Positions 1 through 7,835 of a stretch of 64,000 bases of DNA are shown in pieces (the stretch's first letter is position 1; each line of letters starts with the position of its first letter). The stretch lies in assembly GCA_028281765.1 (NCBI GenBank), contig JANQJF010000058.1, positions 1 through 64,000 of the forward strand, read 5' to 3'. The stretch is from Planctomycetota bacterium (GTDB taxonomy: Bacteria > Planctomycetota > UBA1135 > UBA2386). The translations under genes were made by a program, and so were the position numbers. Below the pieces are notes generated by a model, which did not search any database, was not told where the DNA came from, and was given only the letters and a program-made list of their open reading frames with translations.

Positions 1-96
1 ACGACATGGCTTGTCAGTGGACAAGTTGAGGAGATGCGACGTAGTGAGCGGAGCGTAGGGGCGGCGACATATGTGACGAACATCAGCGACGCCCCA

Positions 97-1521
97 CTAC
101 CGGCCGTGCGGCCCGGTCTCGTAGTGATGTTCGAGGACTTGCGCGACGGCGCCCGTCAGACGCTTGCCGGTCGGTAGGTGCAAGAACTCGTTCGGACCGT
201 GCGCATTCGACTTCGGGCCGAGCACGCCGGTGATCATGAACTGCGCCTTCGGGAACTTCTCGCCGAGCATCCCCATGAACGGGATCGTGCCACCCTCACC
301 CATGTAGACCGCGGGCTTGTCGAAGTACTCCTGCGACGCGGCTTCGATGGCCTCGCCGAGCCACGGCGCGAGCTCCGGTGCGTTCCAGCCGTCCGCGCCG
401 TGCTCGGCCTCGAACTCGACGCGCGCACCGTACGGCGGATCCTTGGTCAGGATCTCGCGCATCGCCTCGGTCGCAGCCTCCGGATCACAGGTCGGCGGCA
501 GGCGCATCGACAGCTTCAGCGACGTGTAGGGACGCAGCACGTTGCCCGCATCTTGCAGCGACGGCATGCCGTCCGCGCCGGTCGTCGCGAGGAACGGCCG
601 CCAGGTCCGGTTCAGCACGGCCTGCGTCAGCTCGGTCGCCATCGACCCGGTCTCGTTCGTCCACGGGAATCGGTCGATCATGTCCTGACCCAGCACGCTC
701 GCGCACACGCCGGCCTGGTCGATCCGCTGCTGCGGGATGTCGACGTGGAACACGCTCGGCAAGATCTCGCCGGTCTTCTCGTCTTCGAGCCGACTGATGA
801 GCTGACGCGCGATCCGGAACGACGAAGGCACGATGCCGCTCGCGTCGCCGGAGTGCACGCCTTCGTCGAGGATCTGCACTTTGAGCGTGCCGGCCGCCAT
901 GCCGCGCAGCGAGGTCGTGCACCACATCTGGTCGTAGTTCCCGCAGCCGGAGTCGAGACACACGACGAGGCTCGGCTCGCCGATGCGATCCTTGAGGTGA
1001 TCGATGTAGTACGGCAGGTCGTAGCTACCACTCTCCTCGCAGCCTTCGATGAGGACGACGCAACGCGAGTGCTTGCCGCCATGCTCCTTGAGCGCGCGGA
1101 TCGCCGTCAGCGACGCGAATGCCGCATAGCCGTCGTCGGCCCCACCGCGGCCGTAGAGCTTGTCGCCCTCGAGGACCGGCTTCCAAGGTCCGAGATGATC
1201 GAACCAGCCCTCCATCTCGGGCTGCTTGTCCAGGTGACCGTAGAGCAACACGCAGTCGTCGTTGCGATCCCCGGGGATCTCCATGTAGATCAGCGGCGTG
1301 CGGCCCGCGAGCTTCACGACCTCGACGGTCAGGCCTTCGATCTGCTGCTCCTTGCACCATCCCTCGATCAGCTCGACGGCCTTGTCCATGTGTCCGAGCG
1401 ACTCCCAATCGGGCTCGAACGCGGGCGACTTGTTGGGGATCTTGATGTAGTCGACCAGCGTCGGCGTGATCGTGTCATCCCAGACGCCTTCGACGAAGCG
1501 ACTGATCTTGGCGGTGTCCAT
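97..1521 (-). CDS. M20 family metallo-dipeptidase (CNDP-like)
   Basis: 474 aa, near the usual length for M20 dipeptidases. The metal-binding pattern is visible in order: YGHLDKQPEMEGW (first His/Asp), GRGGADDGYA (bridging Asp), GCEESGS (general base Glu pair), CLDSG and, near the C-terminus, SNAHGPNEF (last His ligand). These match the CNDP/PepV-type branch of M20, which hydrolyses dipeptides or other short peptides with two metal ions. No signal peptide is visible, so a cytosolic role is likely. I chose the ATG at 1521 because the homologous sequence begins there; upstream codons in this frame run into the divergent amidase. The 75 bases to the amidase must hold both promoters. Substrate cannot be told from sequence. 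Confidence 0.93.
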   Translation of the reverse strand: MDTAKISRFVEGVWDDTITPTLVDYIKIPNKSPAFEPDWESLGHMDKAVELIEGWCKEQQIEGLTVEVVKLAGRTPLIYMEIPGDRNDDCVLLYGHLDKQPEMEGWFDHLGPWKPVLEGDKLYGRGGADDGYAAFASLTAIRALKEHGGKHSRCVVLIEGCEESGSYDLPYYIDHLKDRIGEPSLVVCLDSGCGNYDQMWCTTSLRGMAAGTLKVQILDEGVHSGDASGIVPSSFRIARQLISRLEDEKTGEILPSVFHVDIPQQRIDQAGVCASVLGQDMIDRFPWTNETGSMATELTQAVLNRTWRPFLATTGADGMPSLQDAGNVLRPYTSLKLSMRLPPTCDPEAATEAMREILTKDPPYGARVEFEAEHGADGWNAPELAPWLGEAIEAASQEYFDKPAVYMGEGGTIPFMGMLGEKFPKAQFMITGVLGPKSNAHGPNEFLHLPTGKRLTGAVAQVLEHHYETGPHGR

Positions 1522-1596
1522 GACCCACAGCGTAGGAGCCACGGCGGAAGGTGGCCAGCCTGGGGAGGGTGTGTTCGACGGGCTATCCTCCGAATC

Positions 1597-3171
1597 ATGA
1601 TCGTCGCCGTTGCCGCCGTTTCGCTGCTCGCCATCCAAGAGCCCGAGAATGCCGAGCTGTCCGCCGCGAGCCGGGTCGCGGCGCTCGAGTTCACCGAGGC
1701 GGAGATCGAGCAGATGCTCGCCCGCGCGCGCGAGAACATCCGGTCCTTCCACCGGATGCGACAGCGCGAGATCCCCAACTCGATCGCGCCGGCGTTCACG
1801 TTCCAGCCGACGATCGATTCGTGGCCGACGACCGAGCCCGGACCGATTCCGCTCCCCGAAACGGAGCGTCCGGAGAATCTCGGGGACCTGGCGTTCGCCG
1901 ACATCCGCACGCTGGCGAGCCTCGTCAAGTCTCGGAAGGTGAGCTGCGTCGAACTGACGGAGCTGTTCTTGGCGCGCCTCGACGACGCCGACAAGGCGCT
2001 GCACTGTGTGATCTCGCGCATGCCGGAGCGCGCAGTGGCGCGCGCCCGAGAGCTCGACGCCCTTCTCGCCGACGGCAACTGGCTCGGCCCGCTGCACGGC
2101 ATCCCGTACGGCGCGAAGGACCTCCTGTCTGCCAAAGGCGCGCCGACGACCTGGGGAGCCAAGCCGTATCAGACGCAGGTCATCGACGAAGACGCCGCGG
2201 TCATCGAACGACTCGAAGCCGCCGGCGCGGTGCTGTGTGCCAAGCTCGCGCTCGGCGCTCTCGCTTGGGGCGACGTGTGGTTCGGCGGCAAAACGCGCAA
2301 CCCTTGGAATCCCGAACAGGGCTCGAGTGGCTCATCCGCCGGCTCCGCTGCGGCAACCGCCGCCGGCGCGCTGCCGTTCGCGATCGGCTCCGAGACTTTG
2401 GGCTCGATCGTGTCCCCGTCGACGCGCTGCGGCTGTTCTTCGTTGCGCCCGACGTTCGGCGTCGTAGACACGCGCGGCGCGATGGCGCTCAGCTGGACCA
2501 TGGACAAGCTCGGCCCGATCTGCCGCTCCGCCGACGACGCGGCGCTCGTGTTCGCAGAACTCGTCGCCGCGCATCCGCACGGCTACCGATTCGCGCCGCG
2601 CTTCGACCGCAGCCTGAAGGGCATTCGGGTCGGCTACGACGCGCGCGCGTTCGAGCGAACGACCGGCGACAAGACGGTTCTCGACGAGCTCCGGTCACTG
2701 GGCATCGAACCGTCCCCGATCGAACTGCCGGACTATCCGACGAACGCGATGATGGTGATTCTCAACTGCGAGGCTGCCGCCGCGTTCGACGAGCTGACGC
2801 GCTCGAACCGCGACGACGAACTCGTGCGCCAGATCGCGAACGCGTGGCCGAACGAGTTCCGCGTCGCGCGCCTGATTCCGGCAGTCGAATACATCCAGGC
2901 GCAGCGACTGCGCACGATGCTGATGCGCGACATGGACCGTGCGCTCGAGAACGTCGACGTCTACGTCCACCCGACGTTCGGCGGTGCCACGCTCGGGATC
3001 ACGAATCTCACCGGGCACCCGACGTTCGTCGCGCCGTTCCGGTTCCGCGATGACGGCACGCCGCGGAGCATCTGCTTCACCGGGAAGCCGTACGGGGAGG
3101 CCGCGCTGATGGCGGTCGCGCAGGCGTGGCAGTCCAAGACGGACTACCACTCGAAACACCCCGGCGACTAG
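1597..3171 (+). CDS. Amidase-signature family amidase, probably exported
   Basis: 524 aa. The amidase signature is clear: HGIPYGAKDLL carries the catalytic Lys, GSSGSSAGSAA the cis-Ser, and GSETLGSIVSPS the nucleophile Ser. The family hydrolyses amide bonds, but substrates vary widely. The first ~17 residues (MIVAVAAVSLLAIQEPE) are hydrophobic but lack a clear basic start, so export is possible, not certain. About 80 residues precede the amidase domain. It is not GatA: the real gatA sits at 14.4 kb and the C-terminal half differs. It is transcribed divergently from the M20 dipeptidase, which would suit a shared peptide-scavenging job (inference). Its TAG stop lies inside the inverted repeat at 3168-3243. 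Confidence 0.88.
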   Translation: MIVAVAAVSLLAIQEPENAELSAASRVAALEFTEAEIEQMLARARENIRSFHRMRQREIPNSIAPAFTFQPTIDSWPTTEPGPIPLPETERPENLGDLAFADIRTLASLVKSRKVSCVELTELFLARLDDADKALHCVISRMPERAVARARELDALLADGNWLGPLHGIPYGAKDLLSAKGAPTTWGAKPYQTQVIDEDAAVIERLEAAGAVLCAKLALGALAWGDVWFGGKTRNPWNPEQGSSGSSAGSAAATAAGALPFAIGSETLGSIVSPSTRCGCSSLRPTFGVVDTRGAMALSWTMDKLGPICRSADDAALVFAELVAAHPHGYRFAPRFDRSLKGIRVGYDARAFERTTGDKTVLDELRSLGIEPSPIELPDYPTNAMMVILNCEAAAAFDELTRSNRDDELVRQIANAWPNEFRVARLIPAVEYIQAQRLRTMLMRDMDRALENVDVYVHPTFGGATLGITNLTGHPTFVAPFRFRDDGTPRSICFTGKPYGEAALMAVAQAWQSKTDYHSKHPGD

Positions 3172-3243
3172 CCCGGATTATGCACGAAGCACCTATTGCG
3201 GTCGGCGAGGTTGCTACGGCGCCTCGTGCATAGTCCGGGCTAG
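3168..3243. repeat. 23-bp inverted repeat between convergent genes, containing both stop codons
   Basis: Left arm 3168-3190 and right arm 3221-3243 are inverted copies matching at 21 of 23 positions, separated by 30 bases. The outer CTAG of each arm supplies the TAG stop of the amidase (3169-3171) and the TAG stop of the opposite gene (3240-3242). It can fold in either transcript and so may act as a bidirectional terminator, although no T-run follows. The near-perfect arms and flanking CTAG also resemble the ends of a short non-autonomous transposable element. Which of the two it is cannot be decided from one copy. Confidence 0.75.
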
Positions 3244-5012
3244 TGGTGGCGGTAGACGCGCTTCGTGACGACCGCGTCTTCGCTCTTCGATTCGACGATC
3301 GCGCCGCCGTAGTCCATGCTCAGATCGAGCGCGCGCAGCACGGGGCCGATCTTGGACAGAAGCCGACCGACCTGGATCGCTTCGCGCGTGTCCCGGTCCT
3401 CGGGCATGACCGACAGGAAGAACCCTACCGCGCTGACGAGGTCCGGGATGCCGCCGAGCGAGTGGTCGATCTGGCCGTAGTCCACGTAGTAGCCGTCGTT
3501 GTCATCGATCTCGAGCGCGCGGAAGCGATCGCTCGAGCGGATATTCGGCTCCATGCCGCGCCGGACCCGATCGATCCTGTCGATCGCGGCGGGAGACGTC
3601 GCGAGCACGACCTGCCCCTCGAAGACGCCGATCGTCGGGCGAATCCACGGGAAGGCTTCCAAGCGCATCTCGTGGAAGCCATCGTCACTGCGAATCTCGA
3701 CGGCCTGACCGCGACTCTTCAGAAAACGCGCGAGCGCGTGCAGGTGACCCTCGATCCAGTTCGCGACGCCCTCGGTCTTCTCGAGCTTGAACGCGAACAC
3801 CGTCTCGCCGAGTGTGCAGCCGTTCTCGCCGGCCGTCGGGAACGACACGGTCGCGACTTCGCCGGAGAGATGCCCGGCGATGCGATGCGCCTCCTTCCAA
3901 CGGCGCGACTCCCACCACGGATGGACGTCGAAGTCCGCCAATCCTTCGGACGCGACGTGCGCGATCATCTCCATGAATTCGTCGATGTTCATGCCGGAGT
4001 CGAACACGAACGACGTCGCGTCCGCCGGGACGCTCTCGTGCCAGTTCTTCCATGGCGTCTGGCCCGAGAACATCTTCGCCAGACGCGTGTCCGAGAAGTC
4101 GTCGCTCAATCGCATCAGTGACGTCGAGGTCACGGCCCTGCCGTCCGACTGCGTCGAGACGAATACGTGATCGAACACGTCGAGCTCCTGCAGGACGACG
4201 TCGGCGATCGAGACCAGCCGGCGCGCTTCCGGCGGCATCCTTTCGGCGCCACCAGCCGCCATGTTCAGCGTCCCACCGACCATTCCCAGAACGCTGCGGA
4301 TATCGATGAACGCCGTGCTCTCCGAGCCGTGTGGCACCTCGGAAGCCGACCTGCGGAAGCGTGCGTCCTCGACGATCGAGCCGGCCCCGTCGTTCTGCAT
4401 GCGCTTCATCGCCGACGCGGTCATGTGGACGCTGGTCGACATGATGACGGCGTCGCCAACGGCACCGGCCGCGATCTGCACCGGGGCCCCGTCGACCTCG
4501 AACACCGTCACGTCGCCGGTGCGTCGTTCGACGATGCGAACCTCGGCCGCGCCCTGGGCCATCTCCGCGAAGCCCTCGAGCATCTTCTTGACGGCCGACA
4601 CGTGCTTGCCCGCCTCGTCCTGGCCGGAGCGGAACACCATCATGAACTCCGGCATCGGCATCGACAGCTTCTCGGCGAAGACGATCTCGCGCGACGCGAG
4701 ATCCGCCCAGTCCACGCTGTCGAGCAGCCCGAAGACGTGCGTGATCACGCCACGGATCTCGTCGCGCTGCCGGTCGGACATGTCCTGCGTCGCGAGCGCG
4801 AACAGGTCCTCGTGCAGACCGCTGTCGATGACCCGAGCCATCGCCTGCTCGAAGCGAACGACACTCGGGTCGGGGGTCGGCGACGCCGTGCCGTGCACGT
4901 AGATGTGAATGTCGTCCGGGACCGCGTGACCCAGCGGCTGCTGGGCCGCGAGCGGGAGCAAAGAAGAGGAGAACGCAGCGAGGGCCGCGCACGACGAGCG
5001 GAGGAGATTCAT
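3240..5012 (-). CDS. Exported protein of unknown function
   Basis: 590 aa. I do not recognise the family with confidence. A Sec-type signal peptide is visible at residues 1-22, ending LPLAA before QQ. The rest is soluble, with no further membrane segment, no cysteine pairs and no obvious catalytic motif; the pattern of alternating short beta strands and helices is loosely like DUF3352-type periplasmic proteins, but this is only an impression. The start at 5012 is chosen because the signal peptide begins there; 33 upstream in-frame codons do not look coding. It stands alone, converging on the amidase through the inverted repeat, with 124 featureless bases before the next gene. Confidence 0.7.
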   Translation of the reverse strand: MNLLRSSCAALAAFSSSLLPLAAQQPLGHAVPDDIHIYVHGTASPTPDPSVVRFEQAMARVIDSGLHEDLFALATQDMSDRQRDEIRGVITHVFGLLDSVDWADLASREIVFAEKLSMPMPEFMMVFRSGQDEAGKHVSAVKKMLEGFAEMAQGAAEVRIVERRTGDVTVFEVDGAPVQIAAGAVGDAVIMSTSVHMTASAMKRMQNDGAGSIVEDARFRRSASEVPHGSESTAFIDIRSVLGMVGGTLNMAAGGAERMPPEARRLVSIADVVLQELDVFDHVFVSTQSDGRAVTSTSLMRLSDDFSDTRLAKMFSGQTPWKNWHESVPADATSFVFDSGMNIDEFMEMIAHVASEGLADFDVHPWWESRRWKEAHRIAGHLSGEVATVSFPTAGENGCTLGETVFAFKLEKTEGVANWIEGHLHALARFLKSRGQAVEIRSDDGFHEMRLEAFPWIRPTIGVFEGQVVLATSPAAIDRIDRVRRGMEPNIRSSDRFRALEIDDNDGYYVDYGQIDHSLGGIPDLVSAVGFFLSVMPEDRDTREAIQVGRLLSKIGPVLRALDLSMDYGGAIVESKSEDAVVTKRVYRHH

Positions 5013-5136
5013 GGCCTGGACTCCGGGATCGGGGAGGAAATCGGCGCCCTTACACGGGTCAGCGGAGACTATTCGCTCCAACCCGGCACGGGTCCCGAGA
5101 ACGTCGCGCAACGCCCAATCGTTCCCGAGAATTGCA

Positions 5137-5925
5137 TCAGCTCGAGATCACGACGCAGGGGCTCGGCCCAGCGCTCCGGTGCAGGGCCGCGTACAGGGCG
5201 GCCGCCCCTGCAGCATCGACCGCGAGTCGCGCCCCGATACGCATTTTCTCGATCAGATCCGTGAGCCCCGAGAGTTCGTCTTCGTGGATCCCGTGCACGG
5301 CACACCCACGGTTGCCGGCTCGGAGCCCCGCTTCGATCGGACCGGCCAGCACCGGCGGCGAGACGAACACGGACGCCGTATCGAACGGGAGCTCCCGTGC
5401 AAGCTCCAGTCCGACCGTCGCAATGCCCGCGGCGTAGCGCGGCGCATCGAGCCCGCCCATCCTCTGATAGCCCCGTTCGCGGCCGACCGCGTCCGCGCGA
5501 GTGTCGACGTCCTCGCCCTCGGGAACGACTACGAGATCAGCATCCTGGCTTGCGAAGAGCGACTCGAATTCGGGAGTCATCGACGCCGCCGGCACGACGG
5601 CAATCGCGGGCACTCGCTGGAGCGCCGCGGCACAGATCCCGCCGTAGGCACGCCGCGCCGAGCCCGCGACGACGATGCCCTTGCAGGACCCGAAGTGCTG
5701 CGCCAGTTCGTGCATCGCCCCGCGAAACCAGATTCCGCTGCCGATCTGCAGATTCTCGGGTTTGACGCGTAGATCGACGGGACACGAGATGCCCGGCAGA
5801 CGCAACGCACCGATCAACGGCGTCGCGACCAGGTTGCCGGACAGCTTTTCGAGCGCAGAGACGATCGCGTTGGCGTCCACGGGGGAAGCAGACGACCAAC
5901 CGGCCCCCAGTTCAACCTCGCGCAA
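5137..5925 (-). CDS. Threonine dehydratase/synthase-fold (PALP) pseudoenzyme lacking the PLP lysine
   Basis: 262 aa, shorter than the ~320 aa of active fold-II PLP enzymes. The framework is recognisable: a TPL motif near 35-37, KPENLQIGSGIWFRGA (56-70) aligning with the KxENLQ..GSFKxRGA motif of serine/threonine dehydratases, and AGSARRAYGG (87-96) aligning with the SSGNHAQG loop. But the position of the Schiff-base Lys is Trp66, the Asn of SGN is replaced, and the glycine-rich phosphate loop near the C-terminus reads SPPVLAG instead of GGGGL. Known chemistry would therefore be lost; binding or regulatory use is an inference. The start overlaps the end of the ComF-like gene by 14 bases, so they are co-transcribed. 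Confidence 0.72.
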   Translation of the reverse strand: MREVELGAGWSSASPVDANAIVSALEKLSGNLVATPLIGALRLPGISCPVDLRVKPENLQIGSGIWFRGAMHELAQHFGSCKGIVVAGSARRAYGGICAAALQRVPAIAVVPAASMTPEFESLFASQDADLVVVPEGEDVDTRADAVGRERGYQRMGGLDAPRYAAGIATVGLELARELPFDTASVFVSPPVLAGPIEAGLRAGNRGCAVHGIHEDELSGLTDLIEKMRIGARLAVDAAGAAALYAALHRSAGPSPCVVISS

Positions 5926-6634
5926 CGCACGCCGTAACGAGAGCCACGGATCGCGCCCCGCCGGGACCGCGCAAGATCGTGCGAGCGCACTCGCGTGCGG
6001 TGGCTCCGGACGTCGTAACGTCGTCCACGAGCAGGACGACGCGACCTCGCAGGCGCTCCGGCCGACGGACTCGAAACGCCCCCTCGACGTTGCGATCCCG
6101 AGAGGTGACCCGGGGGTCGCCCTGCGGGAGCGTCGCGCGGACGCGCCGCAGCGCGTGATCCGCGAACGTCAGCCCGAGCCTGCCCGCCACCTCCCGCGCC
6201 AGGAACGCCGCCTGATCGATCGGACGGCCCCGCCGCTTGCGCGCGTGCAGCGGCACCGCCACCACGACGGCCCGGCGCCCGTCTCGATGTGCCCAAACGC
6301 GCATCGCTGCCGCCATCTTCGCGGCGAGCATCGTCCCCGCGCCGCGGTCCGACTCGAACTTCAGTCTCCGAACCAGGGCGCCGGCGGTCCCGGCGTAGCG
6401 AAACGGCGCGCGCGCGATCGTGATGTTGCGCATCCACCGGTGGTTCGCCGTGCAGCGCGCGCCGGGAGCCAACGGAGCCCCACACCGGTCGCACCACGGC
6501 GCGCGGCGCTCGTCGAGCAAGCGTGCACAGGGCGCGCAAAGCTCCATTCCGAGCTCGCCACACGCGACGCAGCGCCGCACCGTCACGCAGTCGAGCACCG
6601 CTCGGCCGATCTCCGAGACGTGTCGACGCACCAT
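5912..6634 (-). CDS. comF: ComF-like phosphoribosyltransferase with N-terminal zinc ribbon
   Basis: 240 aa, the normal ComF length. The N-terminus has the paired-cysteine zinc ribbon (CVACGELGMELCAPC, then CDRCGAPL and one further Cys). The PRTase fold follows, with the FKFESDRG-type element after the ribbon (here LKFESDRG), VAVPLHARKRRGR, and the PRPP-binding motif VVLLVDDVTTSGAT near the C-terminus. ComF proteins take part in processing incoming DNA during natural transformation in several bacteria. Start at the Met at 6634, just before the first cysteines; longer upstream sequence runs into the divergent DUF3500 gene. It overlaps the pseudoenzyme downstream by 14 bases. ComEC at 45.9 kb is the other competence gene in the window. 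Confidence 0.88.
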   Translation of the reverse strand: MVRRHVSEIGRAVLDCVTVRRCVACGELGMELCAPCARLLDERRAPWCDRCGAPLAPGARCTANHRWMRNITIARAPFRYAGTAGALVRRLKFESDRGAGTMLAAKMAAAMRVWAHRDGRRAVVVAVPLHARKRRGRPIDQAAFLAREVAGRLGLTFADHALRRVRATLPQGDPRVTSRDRNVEGAFRVRRPERLRGRVVLLVDDVTTSGATARECARTILRGPGGARSVALVTACVARG

Positions 6635-6731
6635 CCGCAGACGCTGTCGAGGTTCCACCGTCTGTTCGTGGACCGAAGATGCCCACCGGTTACGTCCGTT
6701 CGACCTATCATCGAGGAAACCGGGAGATCCC

Positions 6732-7784
6732 ATGAAACGAACCGCCATCGCCCTCGCGATCGCGTCGTGCTTCGGCGCCGCGGTCACGCTTGTTCCCGAC
6801 GACGGACGCGCCGAAGCGCTGGCCCGTGTCACCAACGCCGCCGATGTCCTGCTGGCTTCCCTCGACGACGAGCAACGCAAGCAGGCGTCGTTCCCGTTCG
6901 AAAACGCGGAACGCAAGAACTGGAACTTCGTGCCGCGCGAGTATCCCGGCGTCGCGATCCGCGACCTGAGCCTCGCGCAGCGCGCCCACGTGCACTCCCT
7001 GCTGCGCGCGGCGCTGAGCTCGAAGGGCTACCTCAAGGTCACGTCGATCATGGCCCTCGAAGGCATTCTCCGAGAGCTCGAGTCGCGGCCCGATCGACCG
7101 GCCACCCATCGCGACCCCGAGCGCTACTGGATCGCGGTGTTCGGCACGCCAAGACCGAACGCCGTATGGGGCTGGCGCCTGCAGGGGCACCACGTGTCCT
7201 TGAACTGGACGACGATCGACGACGAGTTCGCGCCGACGCCGATGTTCCTCGGCGCGAACCCGCATCAGGTGCGCCAGGGACCCCGCGCCGGCCTGCGCGT
7301 CCTCGGCGAAGAAGAAGACCTCGCGCGCGCACTCATGAACACCCTGACGCCGGAACAGGCTCAGTTCGTGGTGCTGGCCGTCGAAGCACCACGCGACGTC
7401 ATCCTCGGCCCCGGCCGCAAGGCCGATCTGCTCGGCGAGCCCAAGGGCCTGCCCGCCGTCCTGATGACCGCACAGCAGAAAGCCATGCTCCTCGCGATTA
7501 TCCGCGAGTATGCGGAGAACCTCCGCGGCGAGTTCGCATCCGTCGAACTCGAGCGCATCCGCGACGCCGGCATCGACGGGGTGCGCTTCGCCTGGGCTGG
7601 CAGCACGGACCCGAAAGAACCCCACTACTACCGCGTCCACGGACGCGGCTTCGTCATCGAGTACGACAACACCCAAGGAGGCGCGAATCACTCCCACACC
7701 GTCTGGCACGACCTGCACAACGGATTCGGCGAGGACGCCCTGCGGCGGCACTACGCCGAGGGACACGGCCAGCAAGGCAAGTAG
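6732..7784 (+). CDS. DUF3500 family exported protein
   Basis: 350 aa. A signal-like N-terminus (KRTAIALAIASCFGAAVTL) is followed by a full-length DUF3500 domain: the LSLAQRAHVHSLLRAALS element, YWIAVFGTP, WGWRLQGHHVSLN, and the C-terminal HYYRVHGRGFVIEYDNTQ and HSHTVWHDLHNGFGEDAL. The many conserved His and the GHHVSLN and HxHxxxH patterns suggest a metal site, but the function of the family is unestablished. The start is the ATG at 6732, preceded by GGGAG. The gene is divergent from comF and is followed after 51 bases by sigma-fusion 1. Confidence 0.85.
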   Translation: MKRTAIALAIASCFGAAVTLVPDDGRAEALARVTNAADVLLASLDDEQRKQASFPFENAERKNWNFVPREYPGVAIRDLSLAQRAHVHSLLRAALSSKGYLKVTSIMALEGILRELESRPDRPATHRDPERYWIAVFGTPRPNAVWGWRLQGHHVSLNWTTIDDEFAPTPMFLGANPHQVRQGPRAGLRVLGEEEDLARALMNTLTPEQAQFVVLAVEAPRDVILGPGRKADLLGEPKGLPAVLMTAQQKAMLLAIIREYAENLRGEFASVELERIRDAGIDGVRFAWAGSTDPKEPHYYRVHGRGFVIEYDNTQGGANHSHTVWHDLHNGFGEDALRRHYAEGHGQQGK

Positions 7785-7795
7785 GGCGAGAATTG

Positions 7796-7818
7796 CGGGA
7801 CCGGATCCGGCCGTCCCG
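7796..7818 (+). terminator. Hairpin after the DUF3500 gene (weak terminator candidate)
   Basis: A 6-bp arm at 7796-7801 pairs with 7813-7818, and the loop holds part of a CCGGATCCGG palindrome. It lies 12 bases after the DUF3500 stop and 18 before the next ATG. No T-run follows, so it may only attenuate, or do nothing. Confidence 0.3.
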
Positions 7819-7835
7819 GGATCCCCCCTGCATCG

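Noticed and set aside
1-96. A gene end at the left edge of the window
   Set aside because: No frame with coding character is visible in the first 96 bases; the M20 dipeptidase stop is at 97.
178-1596. Possible 473-residue N-terminal extension of the amidase
   Set aside because: The extension is the antisense of the M20 dipeptidase and looks like random Arg/His/Leu-rich translation. The amidase reads well from the ATG at 1597.
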